A stretch of DNA of 64,000 bases, from contig NZ_RXOE01000003.1 of assembly GCF_003965815.1 (NCBI RefSeq), positions 186,001 through 250,000 of the forward strand, read 5' to 3'. The position numbers and the translations under genes are program-made. This document shows, one piece after another, positions 27,484-35,100 of the stretch (the stretch's first letter is position 1; every line of letters starts with the position of its first letter). The notes beneath the pieces are model-generated. The model was given only the letters and a program-made list of their open reading frames with translations, ran no database searches and had not been told where the DNA came from. Origin of the DNA: Variovorax gossypii (GTDB lineage Bacteria > Pseudomonadota > Gammaproteobacteria > Burkholderiales > Burkholderiaceae_C).

Positions 27484-28635
27484 ATGCTGGGTTTCAACCA
27501 ATACACCATCAAGAAGAACGAACGCGCGCTGTTGCTGCGAAACGGGGATTTCGAGCGATTGCTCGGCCCTGGAAAGCATCGCGTGTTTGCGGGCTTCGAC
27601 ACCGTTCAGCTGCAACGCTTCTCGCTCGCCGACCCCGTGTTCGAACACGAGCTGGCCGACTACTTCCTGGCTCGTGAGCCTGAACTGGTCGAGCGCGAGT
27701 TTGTGCAGGTGTCGCTGGCCGAGACCCAGGTCGGCCTGCGCCATGAAGACGGCGTGCTGGTGCAGATCCTGCCGCCCGCGACGCGAAAGCTGTACTGGCG
27801 CGGCCTGCGCGAGCAGCGCATCGATGTGATCGACGTGGCCGCCGATGCGCGCCTGCCGGCCGAGCTGCTGGCAAAGCTGCAGAGCGTGGCGCTGCGCCCG
27901 CGTGCGGTGCAGGGGCTCGAAGGCGTTCTGCTGGTGCAGGTGCCCGAGTTCCATGCCGGCGTGCTGACGCTCGAAGGACAGATGCAGGCCTTGCTGCCGC
28001 CGGGAAACCACGGTTTCTGGCGCTTCAACCGACAGGTGGCAGTGACCTGCGTGGACCTGCGTTCGCAGATCGCCGAGGTGAGCGGACAGGAAATCCTGAC
28101 CCGCGACAAGGTGGGCCTGCGACTGAACATGTCGGCGGTGTGGCGTTTCACCGATGTGCGGCAGGCCATGGCACAGATGCCGAAGCCTGCCGAGCATGTA
28201 TATCGCGAACTGCAGTTCGGCCTGCGCGCCGCCGTCGGCGAACAGACGCTCGATGCGCTGCTGGAAAACAAGGCGGCGATCGACCAGACGGTGCTGGCAC
28301 AGGTGCGCGAACGGCTGGAAGGTACCGGCATCGCGCTGGAAAGCGTGGGCGTGAAGGACATCATCCTGCCCGGCGAGATGAAGACCATCCTCGCCCAGGT
28401 GGTGGAGGCAGAGAAGTCGGCCCAGGCCAACGTGATCCGTCGCCGCGAGGAAACCGCGGCAACGCGCTCGCTGCTGAACACCGCCAAGGTGATGGAGGGC
28501 AACCCTGTCGCATTGCGGATGAAGGAACTCGAAACGCTGGAGCGCGTGGCCGAGCGGATCGACAAGATCTCGGTGGTCGGCGGTCTGGACCAGGTGCTCA
28601 ACGGACTGGTGACGCTTCGGCCGAACGGTTCCTGA
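27484..28635 (+). CDS. Slipin/SPFH (band 7) family protein of the RNA-repair operon
   Basis: The 383-residue protein has an SPFH/band-7 region (about residues 160-320; LLVQVPEFHAGVLTLEG to GVKDIILPGEMKTI) and a charged helical C-terminus (AEKSAQANVIRRREETAATRS), but no clear N-terminal membrane anchor. Its N-terminal 150 residues, from MLGFNQYTIKKNERALLLRN, are an additional unit found in rtc-associated slipins. Slipins recur next to RtcB in bacterial RNA-repair operons; their job there is unknown. The ATG at 27484 is preceded by AGGAGAAGAAAA. This is the first protein of the sigma-54 transcript. Confidence 0.82.
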   Translation: MLGFNQYTIKKNERALLLRNGDFERLLGPGKHRVFAGFDTVQLQRFSLADPVFEHELADYFLAREPELVEREFVQVSLAETQVGLRHEDGVLVQILPPATRKLYWRGLREQRIDVIDVAADARLPAELLAKLQSVALRPRAVQGLEGVLLVQVPEFHAGVLTLEGQMQALLPPGNHGFWRFNRQVAVTCVDLRSQIAEVSGQEILTRDKVGLRLNMSAVWRFTDVRQAMAQMPKPAEHVYRELQFGLRAAVGEQTLDALLENKAAIDQTVLAQVRERLEGTGIALESVGVKDIILPGEMKTILAQVVEAEKSAQANVIRRREETAATRSLLNTAKVMEGNPVALRMKELETLERVAERIDKISVVGGLDQVLNGLVTLRPNGS

Positions 28636-28666
28636 GCGATAGCTCGGAAAGAGAAAGAAGAGATAC

Positions 28667-28899
28667 GGGCACGCAGGCACAGAAGGGAGCGCCACTGCCA
28701 AAAATGTTGATATTGCCGGCAGCCTGGGTAAGACCAGGTACGGCGGGCAAGTCGGTCGACGAGCAAGGTTGAGGATGCAGGTGCTGGCTCCGATGACGGG
28801 TCTGTCACTGGCGCGCGTTTCCAATCGTCGACTGGGCCGCTGGATTCAAACACCACGGTCGCCGTATTGATGCGGGTTCGAATCCCGCCGTGTCCACCA
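28667..28899 (+). ncRNA. tRNA-like RNA: T-arm, acceptor strand and encoded ACCA
   Basis: The 3' part is a textbook tRNA end: T-arm GCGGG-TTCGAAT-CCCGC (28872-28888), then CGTGTCC (28889-28895), discriminator A28896 and CCA (28897-28899). GGGCACG at 28667-28673 can pair with CGTGTCC over all 7 positions (one G-T wobble), which would close a 233-nt RNA. Just after the 5' strand, GGC-N12-GCC looks like a D-arm and CTGCC...GGCAG like an expanded anticodon stem; CCTGG/CCAGG forms a further hairpin. The layout recalls tmRNA or a tRNA with a large insert. Pairing is by eye; the 3' end is certain, the 5' boundary is not. Confidence 0.65.
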
Positions 28900-28922
28900 A
28901 TGAAGCGCAAAGGGAAAGAAAA

Positions 28923-29417
28923 ATGATCGAAGAAGAATCGCAGGCAAAGGATCTGATCGCATACGACCTGCACGACGCAGGCTGGGCCGAAATGAGCTTT
29001 CGCGCCGAGCCGCAGCGGCTGGAGTGCGCGGTGTCCTATCTGCACGACTCGCTGGGCGATCTCGCGCGCATGGGCCTGGCCTTGCAGAAAGGCTCGGCGC
29101 ATGCGGAGGCGGTGTTCATGGATGAGCCCGGCGAAGCGATCCTCGTGGTCACCGGCACCGGGGATACTTTGCAGTACGAGCTGCGCCAGTACCGCGATTG
29201 GGCAAGCTGGGGCATCGTCGCGGTGGACGACCACGAGGTGGTCGCGCAAGGCGAGATTCGGCGTGCCGAACTGGTTCGCAACATCCATGCGATCCTGCAG
29301 CGCATTCATGTGGAAGTGGGGCCCAAGCGATACCGCGAGATGTGGGTCGAGCACGACTTCCCGCTGCGGGACTACGAAAGCCTTTCCATCGCGCTGCACA
29401 AGCGGTCGATGGCCTGA
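28923..29417 (+). CDS. Unknown protein of the rtc operon (164 aa)
   Basis: I do not recognise a family. The 164-residue protein is acidic, with YDLHDAGWAEMSFRAEPQRL near the start and VEHDFPLRDYESLSIALHKR near the end, and no membrane segment. I considered archease, the usual RtcB activator, but its metal-site signature is absent. The ATG at 28923 is chosen because a GTG at 28890 would overlap the tRNA-like 3' end. An 8-codon frame starting right after the CCA (28900) ends on this start codon (ATGA). It lies 42 bp before rtcB and is probably co-transcribed. Confidence 0.7.
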   Translation: MIEEESQAKDLIAYDLHDAGWAEMSFRAEPQRLECAVSYLHDSLGDLARMGLALQKGSAHAEAVFMDEPGEAILVVTGTGDTLQYELRQYRDWASWGIVAVDDHEVVAQGEIRRAELVRNIHAILQRIHVEVGPKRYREMWVEHDFPLRDYESLSIALHKRSMA

Positions 29418-29459
29418 ACGAATTTGACGAACGAGACGATGATGAAAGAAGCAAATCAA

Positions 29460-30677
29460 ATGAACTACAACCTGCACGAAGTCGCCAACGGCGTTCCCGT
29501 GAAGATGTGGACCCGCGGCGTGCCCGTGGAAGACGAGGCGCAGAAGCAGCTCGAGAACGCGGCCCGCCTGCCCATCGTCTTCAAGCACATCGCGGCCATG
29601 CCCGACGTGCACTACGGCATCGGCGCGACGGTGGGTTCGGTGATCCCTACCTTCAAGGCCATCATCCCGGCCGCGGTTGGCGTGGATATCGGTTGCGGAA
29701 TGATGGCGTGCAAGACCACGCTGAATGCCAACGACCTGCCCGACAACCTGGCGCCGCTGCGCTCGGCGATCGAGAAGGCCGTGCCGCACGGCTCCAATCC
29801 CAAGCGCATGGGTCGCGACAAGGGCTCGTGGGAAACGCCGCCGAACGAAACCGATGTGGCGTGGGGTGCACTCGTGGACGAGTTCGACGCGATCTGCGAA
29901 GACTATCCGCGCCTGAAGAACACCAATAACCACAAGCACCTGGGAACGCTGGGTACGGGCAACCACTTCATCGAGGTGTGCCTGGACGAGGCGGGTTCCG
30001 TGTGGTTCATGCTGCACTCGGGTTCGCGCGGCGTGGGTAACGCCATCGGCACACACTTCATCGAACTCGCGAAGAAGGACGCCGAGCAGCACCAGCGCAA
30101 CCTGCCCGACCAGGACCTGGCGTACTTCGAAGAGGGCGCCCAGTACTTCGGTGACTACGTGCGCGCGGTGGGCTGGGCCCAGAAGTTCGCGCGAGCGAAC
30201 CGCGAAGTGATGATGCAGCGCGTGGTCGCGGCCGCGCGCAAGGTCATCACCAAGCCTTTCGAGGCGCACGTTGAAGCGGTGAACTGCCACCACAACTACG
30301 TGAGCCGCGAAACGCACTTCGGCGAAGACGTGCTCGTGACCCGCAAGGGCGCGGTGAGCGCCAAGGCCGGCGAGCTGGGGATCATCCCCGGAAGCATGGG
30401 CGCCAAGAGCTACATCGTGCGCGGAAAGGGCAATCCGGAGAGTTTCATGAGCTGCAGCCACGGCGCCGGTCGAAAGATGAGCCGTACGAAGGCCAAGAAG
30501 CTCTACACCGTGGCCGATCAGATCGCCGCGACGGAAGGCGTGGAATGCCGAAAGGACGCCGACGTGATCGACGAGATCCCGATGGCCTACAAGGACATCG
30601 ACGCGGTGATGGATGCGCAGAAGGACCTGGTGGAGGTGGTCTACACGCTCAAGCAGGTTGTTTGCGTGAAGGGTTGA
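29460..30677 (+). CDS. rtcB: RNA-splicing/repair ligase RtcB
   Basis: The 405-residue ligase aligns with E. coli RtcB along its whole length. Metal ligands D76 and C79 (GVDIGCGM), the LGTGNHFIE metal histidine and the guanylylated histidine H334 (CSHGAGR) are all present, as is the QVVCVKG C-terminus. It joins RNA 2',3'-cyclic phosphate or 3'-phosphate ends to 5'-OH ends using GTP and Mn2+. I place the start at 29460 (MNYNLHEVANG) to match E. coli; in-frame ATGs at 29424, 29439 and 29442 would extend it by up to 12 residues. Confidence 0.96.
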   Translation: MNYNLHEVANGVPVKMWTRGVPVEDEAQKQLENAARLPIVFKHIAAMPDVHYGIGATVGSVIPTFKAIIPAAVGVDIGCGMMACKTTLNANDLPDNLAPLRSAIEKAVPHGSNPKRMGRDKGSWETPPNETDVAWGALVDEFDAICEDYPRLKNTNNHKHLGTLGTGNHFIEVCLDEAGSVWFMLHSGSRGVGNAIGTHFIELAKKDAEQHQRNLPDQDLAYFEEGAQYFGDYVRAVGWAQKFARANREVMMQRVVAAARKVITKPFEAHVEAVNCHHNYVSRETHFGEDVLVTRKGAVSAKAGELGIIPGSMGAKSYIVRGKGNPESFMSCSHGAGRKMSRTKAKKLYTVADQIAATEGVECRKDADVIDEIPMAYKDIDAVMDAQKDLVEVVYTLKQVVCVKG

Positions 30678-30684
30678 GGACGCT

Positions 30685-30972
30685 GTGGGAGTCGAATACC
30701 GCATCAGGATGGCAACGCCGTCACGAGCCGCCGCGGAGGCCATCCTGAGGAAGGCCGGCCGCGGCTGCCATCTGGAAATGAATGGCACTGGTGGGGCTTT
30801 CCATTCGTCGGCGGTGTCCGCGCCGACGAAGTGGCCGGAGGCTTCGGTGGGCATTGAAGCCGATGGCCTTGTCATCTGCCTGCATGCGAACAGCGACTTC
30901 GCGCGGCAGGTGTTTGGCCGGATCGTTCAACTCGCTGCGGGCGAAGGTGTCGTGACAGTGGAAGAGCTATAG
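30685..30972 (+). CDS. Unknown small protein following rtcB (95 aa)
   Basis: The 95-residue protein starts at a GTG (30685) with GAGGA 4 bp upstream and only 7 bp after rtcB, so it is translationally part of the operon. It reads as an alpha/beta protein (VEYRIRMATPSRAAAEAILR; SVGIEADGLVICLHANSDFA) with no signal peptide or known motif. The function is unknown; a small RtcB-partner role is possible from position only. Confidence 0.65.
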   Translation: MGVEYRIRMATPSRAAAEAILRKAGRGCHLEMNGTGGAFHSSAVSAPTKWPEASVGIEADGLVICLHANSDFARQVFGRIVQLAAGEGVVTVEEL

Positions 30973-31039
30973 AGGAGAGGTTCGGAGAAGCGGGCCTGCC
31001 TTCGTAGCAATGTATTACGGAGGTTCGAAAAGAATGAAA

Positions 31040-31060
31040 AGCAACAAGCAACAAGCAACG
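31040..31060 (+). repeat. Heptanucleotide tandem repeat at the start of the zinc-ribbon gene
   Basis: AGCAACA-AGCAACA-AGCAACG occurs as three tandem 7-bp units from 31040. An ATG at 31034-31036, 10 bp after a strong GGAGG (31019-31023), immediately precedes them. With three units this ATG reads out of frame with the downstream gene; with two units it would be in frame and would give MKSNKQRRAEIKAHRLGR leading straight into the protein. A 7-bp unit is not a multiple of 3, so copy number switches the frame. Confidence 0.75.
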
Positions 31061-31100
31061 CCGCGCCGAGATCAAGGCGCATCGCCTCGGACGTGCCGCT

Positions 31101-31682
31101 GTGCTGGCTGCGCGCCTGCGCGTGCCGGACGCGCGCCAGCCTCAGATCGAGTGGGCGCATCCGCTCGACTGGGAGCCGGCAGATCGGCTTGTCCTGGGGT
31201 TGTACAACAACACCTGCTGCCCACTGCCCGCCTTCTATGCGGCACGCCAGTTCACCTGCCGCGATTGCGGAGCTGAAGAAGTGTGGACGGCCAAGCAGCA
31301 GAAATGGTGGTACGAGACGATGCACGGCCATATCGATAGTCGTGCCGTGCGTTGTCTTGCATGTCGGCGCGCACGGCGCGAGCGGTTGCGGACCGCCGCA
31401 CCTGGCGCCAACCTTCTGCTCGAGAGGACGAAGCGTCTGCGTGCATCGGGTGCAGCAAAGCCGAGCGCACAAGCCAAGGCTGAAGTTCGGGCCGCCCTGC
31501 AAAGCAAATGGTGGAGCCTGCGCGTCGTGGCGATACAGACAATGGGGCGCTGGGGCGGCGAGGCGAACCTTGAAAGGCTCCATGCGTTCATGGCGGCTCG
31601 TCCGGAAGGCGGGCGCCGATACTCCGGATGGGAACGGGTTGCAGCGGATGCAGCGAGGAGCGCGCTTGCGCGCAGGGAGTGA
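31101..31682 (+). CDS. Zinc-ribbon protein with HEAT-like tail (start disrupted by 7-bp repeat)
   Basis: From the first in-frame candidate start (GTG 31101) the product has 193 residues. It carries a zinc-ribbon signature (FTCRDCGAEEVWTAKQQKWW ... RCLACRRARRERLR), as in the zf-trcl family, and a C-terminal helical pair resembling a HEAT repeat (SKWWSLRVVAIQTMGRWGGE). The frame stays open upstream to 31038 and its conceptual translation (RRAEIKAHRLGRAAV) looks coding, but the ribosome binding site and ATG belong to another phase because of the repeat at 31040-31060. So the gene is either phase-variable, read by slippage, or a young pseudogene. It lies between rtcB and RNase Z. Confidence 0.65.
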   Translation: MLAARLRVPDARQPQIEWAHPLDWEPADRLVLGLYNNTCCPLPAFYAARQFTCRDCGAEEVWTAKQQKWWYETMHGHIDSRAVRCLACRRARRERLRTAAPGANLLLERTKRLRASGAAKPSAQAKAEVRAALQSKWWSLRVVAIQTMGRWGGEANLERLHAFMAARPEGGRRYSGWERVAADAARSALARRE

Positions 31683-31690
31683 TCGAAAAG

Positions 31691-32650
31691 ATGATGATGA
31701 AACTGACTTTCCTGGGGACCTCCTCCGGCACCCCCACGCGCCACCGCAATGTTTCCGGCCTCGCCGTGCAGACGGTGCTCGGTGCCGACTGGTTCCTGAT
31801 CGATTGCGGCGAGGGTACGCAGCACCGTGTGCTGCAGACGCCACTGTCCCTGAACGACCTGGCCGCCGTCTGCATCACGCACGTGCACGGCGACCATTGC
31901 TACGGCTTGCCTGGACTGCTCGCGAGTGCAGGCATGGGCAAGCGCACGAAGCCGCTGAAGCTGATTGCGCCACTGCCGGTATGGCAATGGTTCGAGGCCA
32001 CGCGTGCGTTGACCGATCTGCATCTGCCCTACGAAGTCGAGCATGTGGATCTCGAAGAGCAGCAACTGGTGTATGAGGCACCCGGAGTGCGCATCGAACG
32101 TCATGCGTTGCTGCATCGAGTGCCCAGCCACGCCTATCGCGTGCAGGTCGAGACGCGGCGCGTGCGGCTGAAGGCAGATGCGCTGCGAGCCGTCGGCTTG
32201 CCTCCCGGTCCGGCGTGGCGCGTGCTGCAGAGCGGCGAGGATGTGCCCTTCGACGGTGGAGTGCTGCGAAGTGCCGACTTCGCAGATACGCAGGTCGACA
32301 CGGCCGCTGCGGTGGTCGGCGGCGACAACGCCGATCCGGCGCTGCTGCGCGATGCATGCAAGGGCGTGCAGCTGCTGGTGCACGAAGCCACCTTCACGCA
32401 GGACGCACTCGACAAGGTCGGTCCCGGCCCGATGCACAGCTCCGCACGCCTGCTCGCCGAGTTCGCGCAGTCCGCCGAAGTGCCGAACCTGATCCTTACG
32501 CATTTCAGCGCGCGCCACCAGAACGAAGAAGGCATGGCGGCGCTGATGGCCGAGACGCAGGCGCACTACCGCGGCCATGCGTTCCTGGCCAACGACCTGG
32601 ACACATACGAGCTCGACAGTGCCGGCAACGTCACCGTCTCCCGAGGTTGA
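31691..32650 (+). CDS. rnz: Ribonuclease Z/BN (tRNA 3' processing endonuclease)
   Basis: The 319-residue protein has the metallo-beta-lactamase motif H64-x-H66-x-D68-H69 (THVHGDHCYGLPG), the FLGTSSGTPT N-terminus and the C-terminal HFSARH of RNase Z. RNase Z cuts tRNA precursors after the discriminator base. Its presence inside an rtc operon that also encodes tRNA-like RNAs is striking and suggests a role in remaking tRNA 3' ends or processing those RNAs. Three consecutive ATGs (31691, 31694, 31697) could start it. Confidence 0.9.
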   Translation: MMMKLTFLGTSSGTPTRHRNVSGLAVQTVLGADWFLIDCGEGTQHRVLQTPLSLNDLAAVCITHVHGDHCYGLPGLLASAGMGKRTKPLKLIAPLPVWQWFEATRALTDLHLPYEVEHVDLEEQQLVYEAPGVRIERHALLHRVPSHAYRVQVETRRVRLKADALRAVGLPPGPAWRVLQSGEDVPFDGGVLRSADFADTQVDTAAAVVGGDNADPALLRDACKGVQLLVHEATFTQDALDKVGPGPMHSSARLLAEFAQSAEVPNLILTHFSARHQNEEGMAALMAETQAHYRGHAFLANDLDTYELDSAGNVTVSRG

Positions 32651-32685
32651 TTGAAGAAGAAAGAAGAAAGAAAAAGAAGATTGCC

Positions 32686-33540
32686 ATGAACACCGAAGAA
32701 GAATTCCTGCGCTCCGCCCACCCGATCGAGCCCGCCATGCGCGCGCAGATCATGGAGGCCCTGCGCGACATCGAACAAAAGCACGACGTGACCGTGCTCT
32801 TCGCCTGCGAATCCGGCAGCCGAGGCTGGGGCTTCGCCTCGCCCGACAGCGACTACGACGTGCGCTTCATCTACGTCAACCGCCTGCCGTGGTACCTCAC
32901 GGTGACGCCACGCCGCGACGTGATCGAGGTGCCGATCAGCGGCGACCTCGACATCAACGGATGGGATCTGCGCAAGGCGCTGGGCCTGATGCGCGAATCG
33001 AACCCGACGCTGCTCGAATGGCTGCGCTCGCCGGTCGTTTACCGCGACGACGCGACCGCGATGCCGCGCTTTCGAGAGCTGTCGGAGGCGGTGTTCTCCA
33101 ACGCGCGCGGCTGGCATCACTACAGCTCGATGGCGAAGAAGAACTTCCGCGAGCACCTGCAGGCCGACGAGGTGCGCTACAAGAAGTACCTCTACGTGCT
33201 GCGCCCGCTGCTGGCTGCACGCTGGATCCGTTCGCATCCGGGCGTGCCGCCGATGCGTTTCGCCGACCTGGCGCAGCGCACGCTCGACCCGGTGCGCGAC
33301 GCCGCGCTGATCGACGAGATCAACGCTCTGCTCGAAGTGAAGATGCGCGCCGGCGAATCCGCGACCAGCCCGCGCTGGAACGGCATCCATGCATTCATCG
33401 AATCGGAGCTGGCGGCCAACGCCGCGGAGCCGGTGACGCCGCTGCCGCAGTCCGAGCAGGCAGGCCTCGATGCCTTCCTGCACGAGACCGTGCTGCGCTT
33501 CGAGAAGCAGAAGAATGACGAGGAGGCCGCTCATGGTTGA
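32686..33540 (+). CDS. RlaP-type nucleotidyltransferase (RNA-repair DNA polymerase beta family)
   Basis: The 284-residue protein has the polymerase-beta fold signature G44-S45 followed by D56-x-D58 (SGSRGWGFASPDSDYDVRF), in the context typical of the RlaP family (PF10127), whose name comes from its association with RNA repair. It probably adds nucleotides to RNA ends, but the product is not known; it lacks the features of a classical CCA-adding enzyme. It overlaps rtcA by 8 bp and follows RNase Z by 35 bp. Confidence 0.85.
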   Translation: MNTEEEFLRSAHPIEPAMRAQIMEALRDIEQKHDVTVLFACESGSRGWGFASPDSDYDVRFIYVNRLPWYLTVTPRRDVIEVPISGDLDINGWDLRKALGLMRESNPTLLEWLRSPVVYRDDATAMPRFRELSEAVFSNARGWHHYSSMAKKNFREHLQADEVRYKKYLYVLRPLLAARWIRSHPGVPPMRFADLAQRTLDPVRDAALIDEINALLEVKMRAGESATSPRWNGIHAFIESELAANAAEPVTPLPQSEQAGLDAFLHETVLRFEKQKNDEEAAHG

Positions 33541-34570
33541 ACTCGACGGCTCCCAAGGCGAGGGCGGCGGCCAGATCCTGCGCACCAGCCTCGCGCTGTC
33601 GATGGTCACGGGCCAGCCCATGGCCATCGAGAAGATCCGCGCTGGCCGTGCCAAGCCGGGCCTGATGCGCCAGCACCTCGCGTGCGTGAACGCGGCCGCT
33701 GCCATCAGCGGCGCGGAAGTCGATGGCGCCGAACTCGGGTCGCAGTCTCTGCGTTTCGTGCCCGGCCCGGTGCGTGCTGGCGAATACCGCTTCGCGATCT
33801 CCGGCGCGGGCAGCTGCATACTGGTGCTGCAGACCGTGCTGCCGCCTCTGCTGCTGGCCGGTGCGCAGAGCCGCGTGCACCTGAGCGGCGGCACGCACAA
33901 CCCGATGGCACCGCCTTTCCATTTCCTGGAGCGCGCCTTCGCCCCGCTGGTGCGCCGCCTGGGTGCGGACCTGCAGCTGACGCTGCGTCGCTGCGGTTTC
34001 TATCCGGCCGGCGGTGGCGAGGTCGAGGCAGTCATCGAGCCGGCAGCCGGCGCGCTGCAGGGCTTCGACCTGATGACTCGCGGAGCGCACCAGTCGAACT
34101 ACGCCGAGTGCCTGGCGCCGGGCCTGCCGCGCCACGTGCCGACGCGCGAGCTCGACACGCTGGGCGGCGCGATGGGCTGGTCCGGCGAGCAGCTGCGCTT
34201 CGGCTCGGTGCGCCAGAACGAAGGTCCGGGCAACGCGCTGCTGGCGACGCTGGCCTACGAGCACGTCACCGAAGTGTTCACGGTCTTCGGCGAGAAGTCG
34301 CTGAGCGCCGAGCAGGTGGCGCATGGGCTGGTGAAGGAGCTGCGCGCGTTCCAGAAGAGCGAGTCGGCCGTCGGGCCGCATCTCGCCGACCAGCTGGCGC
34401 TACTGCTGGCGCTCGCGGCGTGGCAGGGCAAGAAGGAATGCGCCTTCACCTGCAGCGAGGTGACCGAGCACACGCGCACCAACTGCGCGGTCATCGAGCG
34501 CTTCCTGCCTGTGTGCTTCGCGATCGTCGAAAGCCGCCAGGCTTCGACGGTACGGGTCTCGCCGATCTAA
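33533..34570 (+). CDS. rtcA: RNA 3'-terminal phosphate cyclase
   Basis: The 345-residue protein begins ELDGSQGEGGGQILRTSLAL, the family hallmark, and has the adenylylated histidine H313 in EHTRTNCAVIERFLP (H309 in E. coli). It converts RNA 3'-phosphate to 2',3'-cyclic phosphate with ATP, making ends that RtcB can use. The ATG overlaps the RlaP-like gene's end, so it is translationally coupled. It is the last gene of the rtc operon and converges, 6 bp apart, with the MarR gene; no terminator was seen. Confidence 0.95.
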   Translation: MVELDGSQGEGGGQILRTSLALSMVTGQPMAIEKIRAGRAKPGLMRQHLACVNAAAAISGAEVDGAELGSQSLRFVPGPVRAGEYRFAISGAGSCILVLQTVLPPLLLAGAQSRVHLSGGTHNPMAPPFHFLERAFAPLVRRLGADLQLTLRRCGFYPAGGGEVEAVIEPAAGALQGFDLMTRGAHQSNYAECLAPGLPRHVPTRELDTLGGAMGWSGEQLRFGSVRQNEGPGNALLATLAYEHVTEVFTVFGEKSLSAEQVAHGLVKELRAFQKSESAVGPHLADQLALLLALAAWQGKKECAFTCSEVTEHTRTNCAVIERFLPVCFAIVESRQASTVRVSPI

Positions 34571-34576
34571 TCCAGG

Positions 34577-35026
34577 TCAGGCCAGCGGCGTCGCGTTCGC
34601 GTACAGGCGCAGCAGCATCGCGCGCAGCGTCTTCACCTCCGCTGCGCTGAAATCCGAGGTCGCAACGGCCTCGTAGTGCTGCGCGAGCGGAATCAGCTCC
34701 AGCGTCAGGGCGAGCCCGCGCTCGGTGAGCGCGATGCGCACCGCGCGCTTGTCGGTGTCGCATTTCTCGCGCGCCACCAGTTCATGTGAAGCCAGCCGGT
34801 CGACGATGCGCGACAGCGCCGAGAGATCGGTGGATGCGTGCGCGGCCAGCTCCGACAGCGTCTGCTGCGGCGTGTGCTGCAGCGACGCGCAGACGCGCCA
34901 TTCGCTGAGGCTCAGTCCATAGGGTTTCAACGCCTTCGCGAAGGCATTGCCCATGCGTGCGCCGGCGCGCGCCAGGAGGAAGGGGATCGCCTTCTCGAGA
35001 TCGTGGTCTTGGGGGAGGGTTTTCAT
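34577..35026 (-). CDS. MarR-family regulator
   Basis: The 149-residue protein has a MarR winged helix (QQTLSELAAHASTDLSALSR then IVDRLASHELVAREKC, about residues 54-90). It is divergent from the Bug and decarboxylase genes, and two TTGA-N4-TCAA palindromes fill the 74-bp gap, so it most likely represses both itself and the 35101-onward operon until an aromatic ligand binds. Comparable MarR proteins respond to hydroxylated benzoates or their CoA esters. Confidence 0.87.
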   Translation of the reverse strand: MKTLPQDHDLEKAIPFLLARAGARMGNAFAKALKPYGLSLSEWRVCASLQHTPQQTLSELAAHASTDLSALSRIVDRLASHELVAREKCDTDKRAVRIALTERGLALTLELIPLAQHYEAVATSDFSAAEVKTLRAMLLRLYANATPLA

Positions 35027-35036
35027 CTAGACATGC

Positions 35037-35085
35037 TTGAACAATCAAGTATATAGTCCGCCGCAATTACTTGAATAATCAAGTA
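35037..35085. promoter_or_regulatory. Paired MarR operators
   Basis: CTTGA-ACAA-TCAAG (35037-35050) and ACTTGA-ATAA-TCAAGT (35070-35085) share the TTGA-N4-TCAA core. Their centres are 34 bp apart, about three helix turns, allowing two dimers on one face. They lie between the divergent MarR gene and the Bug gene. Confidence 0.75.
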
Positions 35086-35100
35086 AAAAAGGAGACGAGG

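Noticed and set aside
28923..29417. Archease, the RtcB activator
   Set aside because: The archease signature and length pattern are not present; the protein is left as unknown.
27660..30875. 1071-codon minus-strand open frame across slipin and rtcB
   Set aside because: It is antisense to well-supported genes. Its GGIRTRI-like peptide is the usual mistranslation of a tRNA T-arm and supports the tRNA-like RNA at 28667-28899 instead.
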